A stretch of 64,000 bases of DNA from Bacteroidetes bacterium SW_9_63_38 (lineage in GTDB: Bacteria; Bacteroidota; Rhodothermia; Rhodothermales; Salinibacteraceae): assembly GCA_003022435.1 (NCBI GenBank), contig PXUA01000019.1, positions 62,001 to 126,000 on the forward strand, read 5' to 3'. Every line of letters starts with the position of its first letter. Position 1 is the stretch's first letter. The translations under genes were made by a program, and so were the position numbers. Positions 8,408-17,717 of the stretch are shown here, piece by piece. Below the pieces are notes generated by a model. It was not told where the DNA came from, made no database searches, and saw nothing but the letters and a program-made list of their open reading frames with translations.

Positions 8408-9536
8408 TTTCTTCGCGCACCGTCTCGTAGTACTGCTCGTACAGCGGCACCACGTGACCGATGTCGAATGCGTCGACGGCGCGGCTCCGCGCGGCGGCGG
8501 CCATGCGCTGGTGCAGGGGGGCGTCGGTGAGGAGAGCCCGCGTGCGGTCCGTGAAGGTGTCCACGTCGTCCACCGGGCACAGGTAGCCGGTCTCGTCGTC
8601 CTCCACCAGTTCCGGCAGACCGCCCACGTCGCTCACCACGGTAGGCACCCCGCAGGCCATCGCCTCCAGGGCCGCGAGGCCGAAGGTCTCGGAGGCGCTC
8701 GGCATCAAAAACACGTCGGCAATCGAGAGAATTTCCTCGATCGGATCCTGCTTGCCGAGGAAGCGGATATCGTCGAATACACCCAGTTCGCGGGCCTTGC
8801 GTTCCGTCGGGACGCGCTCCGGCCCGTCCCCCACGAGCAGCAGCTTGACCTCCGGGGTGTCACCCTGCAGGCGGTGGAAGATTTCGACGACCTGCTTCGT
8901 GTTCTTGACCGGACGGAAGTTGGACACGTGCACGATGACTTTCTCCCCGTCCGGGCAGAGGGCCTGCTTGAAGTGCTCCTTGTCTTGCCGGTAGAATCGG
9001 TCGGTGTCAATGAAGTTGGGGATCACCTCAATGCCGTTCGTCACCTCGAAGTGGTCGTAGGTCTCCTGACGGAGATAACTGGAGACAGCCGTGACGCCGT
9101 CGGACTGGTTGATGGACCATGTCACGACGGGAGCAAACGACGGGTCCTGCCCGATGAGGGTGATGTCGGTGCCGTGCAGGGTTGTTATGATCGGGAGCGA
9201 GATGCCGTCACTCGCCAGAATCTGGCGGGCCATCACGGCGCTTGTGGCGTGCGGAATCGCGTAGTGAACGTGCAGCACGTCGAGCCCCGCGTGCTTGGCG
9301 ATGTCCACCATCTTGCTGGTGAGCGACAGCGTGTACGGCGGAGATTCGAAGAGCGGGTAGCTCTGTACGTTCACCTCGTGGAAGAAGATATTGCCGGCCA
9401 CGTGCGAGAGCCGGAACGGGAGAGAGGAGGAGATAAAGTGAACCTCGTCGCCGCGCTCCGCAAGGTTTTTGCCCAGTTCCGTAGCGACGACGCCGCTGCC
9501 GCCGTAGGTAGGATAACACGTAATGCCTATCTTCAT
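8388..9536 (-). CDS. bshA: N-acetyl-alpha-D-glucosaminyl L-malate synthase BshA
   Basis: First enzyme of bacillithiol synthesis: transfers GlcNAc from UDP-GlcNAc to L-malate. It is a 382-residue GT4 glycosyltransferase. The N-terminus MKIGITCYPTYGGSGVVATE and the block HVHYAIPHATSA are characteristic of BshA rather than other GT4 enzymes. The C-terminal donor site has SASETFGLAALEAMACG. bshB and bshC are not in the window. It converges on, and overlaps by 20 bases, the metallo-hydrolase gene. Bacillithiol replaces glutathione in many Bacteroidota, so this fits the lineage. Confidence 0.93.
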   Translation of the reverse strand: MKIGITCYPTYGGSGVVATELGKNLAERGDEVHFISSSLPFRLSHVAGNIFFHEVNVQSYPLFESPPYTLSLTSKMVDIAKHAGLDVLHVHYAIPHATSAVMARQILASDGISLPIITTLHGTDITLIGQDPSFAPVVTWSINQSDGVTAVSSYLRQETYDHFEVTNGIEVIPNFIDTDRFYRQDKEHFKQALCPDGEKVIVHVSNFRPVKNTKQVVEIFHRLQGDTPEVKLLLVGDGPERVPTERKARELGVFDDIRFLGKQDPIEEILSIADVFLMPSASETFGLAALEAMACGVPTVVSDVGGLPELVEDDETGYLCPVDDVDTFTDRTRALLTDAPLHQRMAAAARSRAVDAFDIGHVVPLYEQYYETVREETTAPTP

Positions 9537-10315
9537 GAAACGAACGCCCTCGACGATGACTGTGATGAAGGACCACGGCGAGCGAGCCGTGTGCCCAACT
9601 TACCAGTGAATGGGAGGTTGCAGGGCAGAGACCGATTGAACACGGCTTTCCGATCCGTGAATAAATTCTCAACGTTCGGCGCCGCTGTTGACCACACTGG
9701 GGATCTTGGATCCGGAACATGTGCTTGCACCTGCCCTCACGGATCGGTCATACCGATTCAGACGGGACCGCGCAACGCTGCAGGGATCCGAAAAACGGCC
9801 CGCGCAGGGCAAACAACTATCCAACAATCCGACGGGTATGCTGGCACAGCTTGTGCACTTTACCTAGCTAAAATGTTTAGTGTGCTGTACGGACACTCTA
9901 CCGCAAAGTGCTCAGTCGGAAGGGAATGGTCTCCGAAGGAGGCAGAATCGTTACGTTCCGGACCGCGTCTGCGTCTCGGGCCGGAAGAGGGGGCGGCCCG
10001 GAATCGAAGCTGTGGTATCGCTGTAGCCGTTCCACCGCAGAGGTTTTCTTCCACCCACCCCCTCACGGGGTGGGGGCCGACATCTCCCTGCCGGGCCTCT
10101 CCTGGACGCTGCAGCCCGAACTGCGATACACCTTCGGGGCCCGGGGCTTCTTGAAGAGAGCCGAACGGTTGAACCCGGCGACAACGAGGTGGAGTTCACT
10201 CCGAGCGACAGCCCGCGTCTCAGCAGTCTTGCGCTTCGGCTGCATCTGCTGTTCCGACGTGTGTGCCTGCTCATCAGTACCCCCCACACAAATCGGCACC
10301 TCCCACACAAAAATA
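9537..10315. other. gene-poor region upstream of bshA, no convincing gene
   Basis: About 780 bases between the bshA start and the terminator of the cell-wall hydrolase. Short open frames exist (for example 10063-10308 on the minus strand, 81 codons) but show no recognisable domain. There is a hairpin-forming stretch near 10058-10076 (cccctcacggggtgggg). An AT-rich patch at 9855-9885 could hold a promoter. Base composition is lower in GC near 9840-9900 than in the flanks. It might contain a decayed gene or an untranslated RNA; I cannot show either. Confidence 0.4.
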
Positions 10316-10357
10316 CCCGTTGCCTCGATCAGGCCGAGACAACGGGCATCCGTTTTT
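10316..10357 (-). terminator. intrinsic terminator of the cell-wall hydrolase gene (bidirectional form)
   Basis: CCCGTTG-C-CTCG at 10316-10327 pairs with CGAG-A-CAACGGG at 10335-10346 around a short loop. Read on the minus strand, the stem is followed by TATTTTTG, 29 bases after the stop codon of the leftward gene. Read on the plus strand it is followed by CATCCGTTTTT, so it may stop transcription from both sides. Confidence 0.8.
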
Positions 10358-10374
10358 CGGGGGAAGCGCGTCGG

Positions 10375-11037
10375 CTACGAGATTTCCTTGTAGAAGCGGA
10401 AGCGACGCTTGTTGACCGTATACTCCCAAACGGGTGACACGAACTGTTGCCGTTCCACCCAGTAGGGATGACGGCGACCCTTCATGGAGCGCTCACTATA
10501 AAAGTGACGCGTCTCGATAGAGAACGGCCGGTAGGCGGAATCCGCGTGCTGGACGTAGTGGGCAATCCAGAGGGCCTGCTGCCAGGCCGACAGCTGCACA
10601 TCCGGCGTCAGGCTCAGATAAAAGGACCGCTTCGAACTCCCTGGGTTGAAGGCACTGAACTGGTAGGGATCCAGCACAACTTCCTTGTAGGTGTCGCGGC
10701 CCCGGTACTCCGTCTCGACACGATTGCGGACGACCCAGGCCACGAGTTCCTGCTCATGGGGAAATTTGGTTTCTGAGTAAATGGCGCGGGCAAGCCATAT
10801 TGTGCTCTCGTTGACGGCGGCAGGCGTGAGTTGGGGCGTCTCGGCTGTGGCGTTCCCCGGTCCGTACGCGGCGCTCAGAAGCTTCAGCTTCGCGTCATCG
10901 GGCGAGGTCGTTGCCCTGCTCCCCGCGGCGGCTGGAGTTGGGGACGCCGAGGGGGGATGGTAGACCGCGGTGACTTTCGCAGCAGTGAGAAGCAATAATC
11001 CGAAGCACGACCAAAGAATGAGAGCACGTTTACTCAT
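10375..11037 (-). CDS. exported SleB-type cell wall hydrolase
   Basis: A 220-residue protein with an N-terminal hydrophobic signal or anchor (residues 6-24), a Ser/Pro/Ala-rich linker, and a Hydrolase_2 (SleB) domain from about residue 75. The domain shows WLARAIYSET with the probable catalytic Glu89, then VAWVVRNRV and QFSAFNPGSS. These enzymes act as lytic transglycosylases on peptidoglycan in the periplasm. In a non-sporing bacterium the role is wall turnover rather than germination. The gene stands alone, with its own terminator downstream and a 307-base gap upstream. Confidence 0.85.
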   Translation of the reverse strand: MSKRALILWSCFGLLLLTAAKVTAVYHPPSASPTPAAAGSRATTSPDDAKLKLLSAAYGPGNATAETPQLTPAAVNESTIWLARAIYSETKFPHEQELVAWVVRNRVETEYRGRDTYKEVVLDPYQFSAFNPGSSKRSFYLSLTPDVQLSAWQQALWIAHYVQHADSAYRPFSIETRHFYSERSMKGRRHPYWVERQQFVSPVWEYTVNKRRFRFYKEIS

Positions 11038-11344
11038 ATTCGTTGTGCTGTTATGAGCAGAACAGCGATGGGAAAGGAGAGACCAGAAACGCGCGGTCCG
11101 GATTCTCCTTCTTCACTAAGTGGCTTCGGTCTACTCTGCCGCCAAGAGGAGGTTTCCACGCGCTGATTGCGTGTAAATATATGAATACAAACGGCTTGCG
11201 CCATACACTCCGTTAATTCATGTTCCTTTACAATTGTATTGATTTTTGGTTTATGATTCCTTGATTCGTTCTGACTACTCTTTTTGTGTGTAGTGTGAAG
11301 CATGACATCGAAAAAGCGCTTTCGAAACAACATTTTCGATTTTC
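11038..11344. other. AT-rich divergent intergenic region upstream of pdxB
   Basis: Separates the leftward cell-wall hydrolase from pdxB. The half nearer pdxB (11160-11340) is notably AT-rich for this genome and should hold promoters. TCGAAA at 11310-11315 and TTTCGA at 11322-11327 form a 6-base inverted repeat just before pdxB. No open frame here resembles a protein. Confidence 0.45.
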
Positions 11345-12517
11345 GTGGCTTCTTCCCGTCAAATTGTCGCTGATATGAACATACCATGCGTCGAGGCGGC
11401 CTTCGGCGCACTAGGGGATATTGTCCGGGCTCCGGGGCGAGAAATCGGCCCTGACGCGGTGGAGAAGGCCGACGTGTTGCTGGTACGCAGTGTCACGTCA
11501 GTGGGGGAAGAGTTGCTTCGGGACAGTGCCGTGCAGTTCGTCGGCTCCGCGACCATAGGCACCGACCACGTCGACCAAGACTACCTGGAGGCAGCAGGCA
11601 TCCCCTTTGCTCACGCCCCGGCGTCCAATGCGGATTCCGTGGCTGATTACGTCGTCGCGGCGTTGCTGCAAGTGGCACAGGCCCGCGGCGTGTCGTTGCG
11701 GGGGCGTACGGTGGGCATCGTCGGGTGCGGCAATATCGGCAGCCGGCTTGCTCGTCGTCTTCCGGCGCTCGGACTGACGGTACTGCAGAACGATCCGCCG
11801 CGGGCGAAGGCTGTCGACGGTCCGCACACCTTTGTGTCGCTAGGCACGGTGCTGGACCGGGCTGACATCGTGACCTGTCACGTGCCGATTACGACGGAGG
11901 GACCGCATCCGACGCGTCATCTACTGGACGCGGCGGCGCTGGATCGGCTGTCGGGAGACGCCTGGGTGGTGAATACCGCCCGGGGGGCGGTCGTGGACAA
12001 CGAAGCCCTACTCACGGCGCTCCGGGAGGACCGGATCGGAGGCGCTGTGTTGGACGTATGGGAGGGAGAGCCGACGCCCGATCCGGCATTGGTCGAGGCC
12101 GTGGACGTGGCCACGCCCCACATTGCGGGGTACGCGTACGATGGGAAGGTGCGGGGCACGACGATGCTGTACGAGGCGCTCTGCGAGTACCTCGGCGTGG
12201 AGCAGACCTGGAACGCCAAGACGGTCTTGCAGCCGGAGGCGCCCGATGTGCTTCGCTGCCAGGCCCCAGATCCCCGGCTCCCGCGCACCGACTGGCTCGA
12301 CCATCTGGCCCAACAGGCCTACGACCTGCGGGCCGACGACGCTCGGATGCGTGCCTATCTCGACCAGGTGCCCGACGAGCGCGGTGACTACTTTCGCCAC
12401 CTCCGCGCCACCTACCCCACGCGGCGGGAGATGCAGATTCAGGCCGTTCTGGGGACCGGCGTGCCGCCGGCGTACCGCCCGGCGGTGACGGACGGGCTCA
12501 CGGTGCCGTGCGTATAG
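11345..12517 (+). CDS. pdxB: 4-phosphoerythronate dehydrogenase PdxB
   Basis: NAD-dependent oxidation of 4-phospho-D-erythronate in the DXP-dependent route to pyridoxal 5'-phosphate. 390 residues, the usual PdxB length. The D-2-hydroxyacid dehydrogenase fold has the Rossmann motif GCGNIG at 127-132, the catalytic arginine block NTARGAVVD (Arg213), the WEGEP region and His259 in TPHIAGYAYDGK. A C-terminal extension after about residue 290 corresponds to the PdxB dimerisation domain and separates it from SerA-type enzymes. Start is GTG 11345, so IVADMNIPCVEAAF aligns with the family start. pdxJ of the same pathway lies 2 kb away on the other strand. Confidence 0.92.
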   Translation: MASSRQIVADMNIPCVEAAFGALGDIVRAPGREIGPDAVEKADVLLVRSVTSVGEELLRDSAVQFVGSATIGTDHVDQDYLEAAGIPFAHAPASNADSVADYVVAALLQVAQARGVSLRGRTVGIVGCGNIGSRLARRLPALGLTVLQNDPPRAKAVDGPHTFVSLGTVLDRADIVTCHVPITTEGPHPTRHLLDAAALDRLSGDAWVVNTARGAVVDNEALLTALREDRIGGAVLDVWEGEPTPDPALVEAVDVATPHIAGYAYDGKVRGTTMLYEALCEYLGVEQTWNAKTVLQPEAPDVLRCQAPDPRLPRTDWLDHLAQQAYDLRADDARMRAYLDQVPDERGDYFRHLRATYPTRREMQIQAVLGTGVPPAYRPAVTDGLTVPCV

Positions 12518-12769
12518 CGGGACGTCATCTCGACTCCGGGGGCTTGAGTCCCGTGAGTCCGAGAATTGGCATAACGTGCAACGTCCGGCGCTTCACCATT
12601 GCACGTCCTAAAAGACTGTTTTGATTTCACACGTTGGTCTCACAGGTACGACGTGACGAGTGCAGGACGGTCCAAGCCAATCTGTTTTGCTTTGTCCCGT
12701 CCCGGTGCTTCCCAGGTGTAGAGAACCCTTGGGGGTCGAACGACCACGACCAATAAATCAGAACAGTCT

Positions 12770-13684
12770 CTACGACCGGTATCCATAGGAGCGAAGGACC
12801 TGCTCGCGGTCGCGCCAGTCCTCCTGCACCTTGACATGGAGGTTGAGATACACCGGGGTTTGCACGAACGCCTCGATGTCCTCGCGTGCCTTCATGCCCA
12901 CCTCCTTGATCGCGCGTCCGCCCTCGCCGATGATAATGCCTTTGTGCGATTCGCTCATCACCACAATCTCGGCGTCGATGTAGTCCTTTTGATCGCCCTC
13001 CCGCTCCTCGTAGGAGACGATGTTGACCTGGATGGAGTAGGGCAGTTCCTGGTGGTAGTACTGAAACGCCTTCTCCCGAATGATTTCGGCGACGAAGAAG
13101 CGCTCGGGGTGCTCGCTGATCATCTCCTTTGGGTAGAAGGGCGGTCCCTCGGGCAGGGAATCGACGACGAGGTCGACCAGCGTGTCGATGTTGTGGCCCG
13201 TGAGGGCGGAGGTGGGGACCACCTCGTCGAAGGCTCGCATCTCGGTGTACGACTCGACCAGCGGGATCGTCTGGTCCTGTGGCACGAGGTCCATCTTCGT
13301 AAGGACGAGGAAGGCGGGGGTGTCCCCGATCTGGTCAAGACTCTCGGTATCCGGCTCCTCCTGCGTGGCCTCGTGCAGGAAGAGCAGCAGGTCGGCGTCG
13401 CGGGTGGCACCTTTCACCTGCCCCATCATGCTTTCGTGGAGGCTGTACCGCGGGCTGATAATGCCGGGAGTATCCAGGAAAATGCACTGGTGCTCCGGGC
13501 TGGAGTGGATGCCGATGATGCGGTGCCGCGTCGTTTGCGGCTTCCGCGTCACGATCGACAGTTTCTCCCCCAGCATGGCGTTCATGAGGGTGCTCTTGCC
13601 CACATTGGGCTTCCCGACGATGGCGACGTAGCCGCTCTTGTGGTCGTCGGGAACGTCTTCGAAGAAAGAAGGAGGGGACTCCAT
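12770..13684 (-). CDS. era: GTPase Era
   Basis: Ribosome-associated GTPase that binds the 3' end of 16S rRNA and assists 30S assembly. All G motifs are visible: GKPNVGKST (24-32), DTPG, TKMD and SAL. A C-terminal KH domain has the GIIIGEGGRAIKEVG loop. ATG 13684 was chosen because it leaves a normal lead before GYVAIVGKPN; ATG 13720 and GTG 13732 are in frame and would add 12 or 16 residues of Pro/Ser-rich sequence. It follows pdxJ closely (62 bases, or 13 with the longest start) and is probably in its operon. Confidence 0.95.
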   Translation of the reverse strand: MESPPSFFEDVPDDHKSGYVAIVGKPNVGKSTLMNAMLGEKLSIVTRKPQTTRHRIIGIHSSPEHQCIFLDTPGIISPRYSLHESMMGQVKGATRDADLLLFLHEATQEEPDTESLDQIGDTPAFLVLTKMDLVPQDQTIPLVESYTEMRAFDEVVPTSALTGHNIDTLVDLVVDSLPEGPPFYPKEMISEHPERFFVAEIIREKAFQYYHQELPYSIQVNIVSYEEREGDQKDYIDAEIVVMSESHKGIIIGEGGRAIKEVGMKAREDIEAFVQTPVYLNLHVKVQEDWRDREQVLRSYGYRS

Positions 13685-13745
13685 GGCAGGGAGGCGGAAA
13701 GAAGGGGGAGGGGACGACATCGGAAGAGGCACGGGAGCACGTTTG

Positions 13746-14468
13746 CTAATATCCCTTCACCGTTGCACGCATGTCGCGCACGGCCTGGTCCATGCCCACG
13801 AGCACGGCCCGGGCGATGATGGCAAATCCAATCGACACCTCCGCCACGTGCGGGACGGTCTCTTGAAAGAGCGAAAAGTTGCGGTAGTTGAGGCCGTGGC
13901 CGGCGTGGACGCGAAGCCCGGCGTCGTGAGCCAGCTCCGCAGCGCGGGCAAGGCGCTCGGCCTCCTCGTGCTGCTCGGCCTCCGTGGGGGCGTCGGCAAA
14001 GTCGCCAGTGTGCAGCTCGACGCAGTTGGCGCGCGTGTCGGCGGCGGCCTCGACTTGCTCGGGGGCCGGGTCGAGGAAAAGACTGACCTGGTCGACGCCG
14101 GCGTCCAGCAGCTGGGCCGACACGTCGTCGAACCGGGCGGGGGCGGACACCACATCGAGGCCGCCTTCGGTGGTCACCTCTTCGCGCTGCTCCGGCACGA
14201 GGGTGGCGAGGTCCGGCCCAACATCGCAGCAGATGGACACGACCTCCTCCTCGGTCGAGAGCTCGAAGTCGAGCTTCCCGTCCACCGTTTGTTGGAAGAG
14301 ACGCACGTCGCGCTCGCGGATGTGGCGTCGGTCCTCACGGAGGTGAAAAACAATGCCGTCGGCCCCCGCCTGCTCGCACCGCGCGGCGGCGTCGATCGGG
14401 TCCGGGAAGGATTCCTGCCGCGCGTTGCGAAGCGTACCCACGTGATCGACGTTCACGAGCAGGTTCAT
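13746..14468 (-). CDS. pdxJ: pyridoxine 5'-phosphate synthase PdxJ
   Basis: Condenses 1-amino-3-phosphohydroxyacetone with deoxyxylulose 5-phosphate to pyridoxine 5'-phosphate, the closing step of the DXP-dependent vitamin B6 route. 240 residues. The family start MNLLVNVDHVGTLRNAR fixes ATG 14468; ATG 14471 directly before it is equally possible. Further blocks are AGADGIVFHLREDRRHI, CVELHTGDFA and RVHAGHGLNYRN (the last two place the phosphate- and metal-binding residues). It lies upstream of era and faces the plus-strand gene at 14738 across a 266-base divergent gap. Confidence 0.95.
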   Translation of the reverse strand: MNLLVNVDHVGTLRNARQESFPDPIDAAARCEQAGADGIVFHLREDRRHIRERDVRLFQQTVDGKLDFELSTEEEVVSICCDVGPDLATLVPEQREEVTTEGGLDVVSAPARFDDVSAQLLDAGVDQVSLFLDPAPEQVEAAADTRANCVELHTGDFADAPTEAEQHEEAERLARAAELAHDAGLRVHAGHGLNYRNFSLFQETVPHVAEVSIGFAIIARAVLVGMDQAVRDMRATVKGY

Positions 14469-14737
14469 CATGAGCAGTGCGGCTCGGGATGGGGAGGGAG
14501 ATCCACGAAAGCGACTCGTTCGAACATCGCCGGACGGCCTTTGTTTTCGGAAGACTGATCGTCCACAGATCCTCGCAAAGCCCATCTGCGCGTCCGATGA
14601 CTGCACATCGGCATTAAGCAACTGTTTCGTTCATTGCAATTCGCGGGGGCGCCTCCTATTTTCGGGCCGAATTTGCAGAGCAATCCAGGTAGACGATCCT
14701 GCCACTTCGCCTTTTATTGAACAGTTGGATTGTCCTT

Positions 14738-15199
14738 ATGGCATCGCGCAGCACGCAGATTCGGATTGGGCTCCAGGTTGTACTGGCCGTCGCCATTCTC
14801 GGGCTCTCATACTACCTATACGTCTCGATCACAGCGCCGTACGACCGGATCGAACGGCAGGAACAGTTGACCGAGCAGACGCGGGACCGGATGACTCACA
14901 TCCGAACGGCCCTTGTGGACCACGAGCGGGACAGTACGTCCTTTCCGGACTCACTGGCCCTGCTCCTCGACCACGTTCGGCGGGACTCTATGCTGCTGGC
15001 GCCCCCCGACAGCGCAGCCGGCGACTCCATCAACCTCGATTCGTTGCTGTACTCCCCCCGCACCGGCAAGAAATTCCAGTACACGGTGAACGATACGGGC
15101 CGGGTCGAGACGTATCTGCTTGAGGATCCGGATACGGACGACAAGGTTGGGACGTTGCGTCCGGACCCCACGGAGACCAACGCGGCAAGTTGGGAATAG
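14738..15199 (+). CDS. small single-pass membrane protein, unknown function
   Basis: A 153-residue protein from ATG 14738, with an in-frame TTG at 14717 as an alternative. A single membrane segment (residues about 8-28) is followed by a charged helix with coiled-coil character and a globular end containing SPRTGKKFQYTV. The N-anchored layout recalls pilin-like or assembly-accessory proteins, but no prepilin cleavage motif is present. I do not recognise the family. The gene after it is on the same strand after a 165-base gap, so they may be functionally linked. Confidence 0.65.
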   Translation: MASRSTQIRIGLQVVLAVAILGLSYYLYVSITAPYDRIERQEQLTEQTRDRMTHIRTALVDHERDSTSFPDSLALLLDHVRRDSMLLAPPDSAAGDSINLDSLLYSPRTGKKFQYTVNDTGRVETYLLEDPDTDDKVGTLRPDPTETNAASWE

Positions 15200-15364
15200 T
15201 CCCGGCCCCGCATTCTCCGAGATCCTGCGTGTGGGCCGATGGGGGGAGAGGGCGTGGTTGAACATTGAGGAGAACCCTTTCCTCTACAGCCGTATGATAC
15301 GCAGTCAACACTCCGATTCTGGGCGTAGGAATCGGGGCGCGATCCTTTCTGACCGGCTCCACGG

Positions 15365-16309
15365 ATGGGCATGAGCGATTCGGTTTCAGCGACACTCACA
15401 GTGCAAGAGCGCACGCTCCGCTACGCCGAGGTGCAGCGTTTGGACGACGGGCCGCGCCTGCCTGGGATTGGCGGACAGACGTTTTCGTTCGATCTGGCGG
15501 GAGCCCTCCTGCAGCAGGAGGCGGATGAGGAACAGACCCGTCAGGTGCAGGAAGCTCTGCAGGAGATGCTGGACGGGAGCGAGGCGCGGGATCTGCGGAT
15601 CGGGGTTCATCCGCCGCAGAGCTACAGCTTCTTTACGCCGATCTCGTCCGACGTTCCGGTGCGGGATCGGCAGCGGCAGTTGCTCCAGCAGGCAGCCCTC
15701 GTGACGGGAGTGCGCTCTAAGAAGGAGCTGCACATGACCTCCGAGACGGTCCGCACCACGCAGGACAGCGACGGCGAGCCGTTCATGTGGGTGCACGTAC
15801 TGGCCATTCCCGATGCGGCCGATCAGCGGATGGCGCGCATTGTCGACGCCCTGCCGGTTCGGGAGTACGCTTGGGTGCCGAGCTCGGAGGCGGCGGCCCG
15901 AGTCACGAGCCGTGTGGAGCAGACGGGCGGATCGGCGAAGGAGGCCCTGCGTCCCTACACCCTGGCCGTGGGGCAGTACGCCACGCACACCGAGTATGCG
16001 CTGTCGCGGAATCGGGAGTGGTATCACTCGCACTATTCCGAGGAGGCGCACGGTGCCGAAAACCGGGCGTACTTCGCCGTCGGGTTTCTAAATCGGGTTG
16101 GGGTGCCGCTGGACGGGATCGGGCGGCTCTTCGTGTATGGAACGGACGTGGGACTTGGCGCCTACGAACCGTTTCAGACCATCTTTGCGCAGGACCCGGA
16201 AATTCTTAATCCCCTCCAGACCGTAGATAGCCGGATCGACCATCCGCCCGATGAGCCGAGTGCGTTTGCCCCGTGCATCGGCGCCGGTATGGGGGACTAT
16301 CTGGGGTGA
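15365..16309 (+). CDS. DUF3822-like protein upstream of rsmD
   Basis: A 314-residue soluble protein with no signal peptide. Alternating strand/helix patterns and short motifs such as YTLAVGQYATHTEYALSR suggest an actin-like/PilM-like fold. In many Bacteroidota an uncharacterised DUF3822 protein of similar size lies directly upstream of rsmD; the same position here supports that assignment more than the sequence does. Function is unknown. ATG 15371 is a second start two codons in. Confidence in the coding call is high, in the family moderate. Confidence 0.6.
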   Translation: MGMSDSVSATLTVQERTLRYAEVQRLDDGPRLPGIGGQTFSFDLAGALLQQEADEEQTRQVQEALQEMLDGSEARDLRIGVHPPQSYSFFTPISSDVPVRDRQRQLLQQAALVTGVRSKKELHMTSETVRTTQDSDGEPFMWVHVLAIPDAADQRMARIVDALPVREYAWVPSSEAAARVTSRVEQTGGSAKEALRPYTLAVGQYATHTEYALSRNREWYHSHYSEEAHGAENRAYFAVGFLNRVGVPLDGIGRLFVYGTDVGLGAYEPFQTIFAQDPEILNPLQTVDSRIDHPPDEPSAFAPCIGAGMGDYLG

Positions 16310-16518
16310 TTCGGTGCCGTCTCGGAGAGGGGGGCTCTTTTCATCTCCGAATCAAGCGGCGATTGGACGGTTCCGGCAGGCGCGCGGCCGGGTGGCGGAT
16401 CTCTTGAGCGGTCCGTCGTTACTATGATCCCGATCCGTGCTGACACTCGGTGCCAGACGGTACGGCGAAGGGGCGAGGGCGCGGACCGTTTTTCCTCACG
16501 CTCACGATTTGTACTACC

Positions 16519-17130
16519 ATGCGTATTATTGCCGGTCAGTTCGGGGGGCACGGCCTCCGGTCCCCGCAGGGACACCAGACTCGACCGTCGACGGAGCGCG
16601 TTCGCGAGTCGCTATTTGGCCTCGTGGATGCCCGCATCTACCTGGAGGGGGCTGAAGTACTTGATTTATTCGCGGGCACGGGGGCGCTGGGGCTGGAGGC
16701 CGTTAGCCGCGGGGCGGACCTCGTCACGTTCGTCGAGCAGGACAGACAGGTGCTCGACTACGCCCGCCGGAACGCCGAAAAGCTGGGGGTGGAGGAGAAG
16801 TGCCTCTTCCTTCAGGCCGACGCGGTGGAGTACCTGCGGCAGTACGAGGGTCCGGAACTGGACCTCATCATGGCTGATCCGCCCTACAAGCTGGAGGCGA
16901 TGCAGGAACTCCCCGACTTGGCCGTGCCGCGCCTTCACGTCGACGGCGTGTTCACGCTAGAGCACAGCTCGCACGACTGGTTCGACGAGCATCCCAACCT
17001 GATGACGAGCCGGCCCTACGGGCGGACCATCGTGAGTTTGTTTCGACCGCCGTTGCCCCCGGAGGACGAGACCGACTCGGTGGACGACACCGCCTCGTCG
17101 GCGGATGCCTCCACGCCGTCATCTGCGTGA
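16519..17130 (+). CDS. rsmD: 16S rRNA m2G966 methyltransferase RsmD
   Basis: SAM-dependent N2 methylation of G966 in 16S rRNA. 203 residues from ATG 16519, which gives MRIIAGQFGGHGL, the family start. The SAM-binding motif DLFAGTGALG is at 49-58 and the catalytic DPPY at 120-123. The C-terminal tail is Asp/Thr/Ser-rich, a halophile-like addition. Its 3' end lies 19 bases before coaD, the pairing seen in many bacteria. Confidence 0.95.
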   Translation: MRIIAGQFGGHGLRSPQGHQTRPSTERVRESLFGLVDARIYLEGAEVLDLFAGTGALGLEAVSRGADLVTFVEQDRQVLDYARRNAEKLGVEEKCLFLQADAVEYLRQYEGPELDLIMADPPYKLEAMQELPDLAVPRLHVDGVFTLEHSSHDWFDEHPNLMTSRPYGRTIVSLFRPPLPPEDETDSVDDTASSADASTPSSA

Positions 17131-17149
17131 TTCCTCGACGCTCCTGCCC

Positions 17150-17644
17150 ATGGCTGAGCAGCTTGCGCTCTATCCCGGGACCTTCGACCCCTTCACGTAT
17201 GGGCATCGCGATATACTGGAGCGTGCCCTGCGCGTGTTCGACCAGGTAGAGGTCACGGTTGGGATTAATGCGGAAAAAGAAACCCTTTTCACGACCGAAG
17301 AGCGAACGGCACTGATCCGCACGTGTACGGAGAGCTTGACGGGTGTGTCCATTGTTTCTCACGAAGGGCTCATCGTGGATCGGGCGGAGGTGAAGGGGGC
17401 GTCGGCCCTGGTCCGAGGCTTGCGGCAGGTCTCCGACTTCGATGCCGAGTTCCGAATGGCGTTTGCGAACCGAAAGCTCGCTCCGGACATCGAGACGGTG
17501 TTCTTCATGACCTCCGAGGAGTATGCTCTCATCAGCTCCTCGATGGTGCGCGACGCCCATCGGTGGGACGGGGATGTGTCGAAGTTCGTGCCGCCGCCGG
17601 TCGTGGAGGCCCTGGACCGCAAGAAGACATTCCACGACGACTGA
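17150..17644 (+). CDS. coaD: phosphopantetheine adenylyltransferase CoaD
   Basis: Transfers AMP from ATP to 4'-phosphopantetheine, the fourth step of coenzyme A synthesis. 164 residues from ATG 17150, giving ALYPGTFDPFTYGH with the nucleotidyltransferase T/HxGH motif. The RGLRQVSDFDAEFRMA block and the ISSSMVRD motif complete the site. An in-frame upstream ATG at 17105 lies inside rsmD and has no similarity. Translation is probably coupled to rsmD. Confidence 0.95.
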   Translation: MAEQLALYPGTFDPFTYGHRDILERALRVFDQVEVTVGINAEKETLFTTEERTALIRTCTESLTGVSIVSHEGLIVDRAEVKGASALVRGLRQVSDFDAEFRMAFANRKLAPDIETVFFMTSEEYALISSSMVRDAHRWDGDVSKFVPPPVVEALDRKKTFHDD

Positions 17645-17668
17645 GGGCCGAGTACCCACCTCGGCCTC
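17643..17668 (+). terminator. hairpin after coaD
   Basis: Bases 17643-17652 (gagggccgag) pair with 17660-17668 (ctcggcctc) around a 7-base loop, overlapping the coaD stop codon. There is no T-run, so this is a weak terminator or a transcript-stabilising hairpin. Confidence 0.35.
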
Positions 17669-17717
17669 TCGACGAGGGCGGTGAGACGCCATACTACATC
17701 TGTTGACCTTGATTCTT

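Noticed and set aside
8454-10154. 566-codon open frame on the plus strand
   Set aside because: Mostly antisense to bshA; the part beyond bshA has no recognisable sequence.
10063-10308. 81-codon open frame on the minus strand upstream of bshA
   Set aside because: No family resemblance, no ribosome-binding site and no clear promoter; kept only as part of the gene-poor region.
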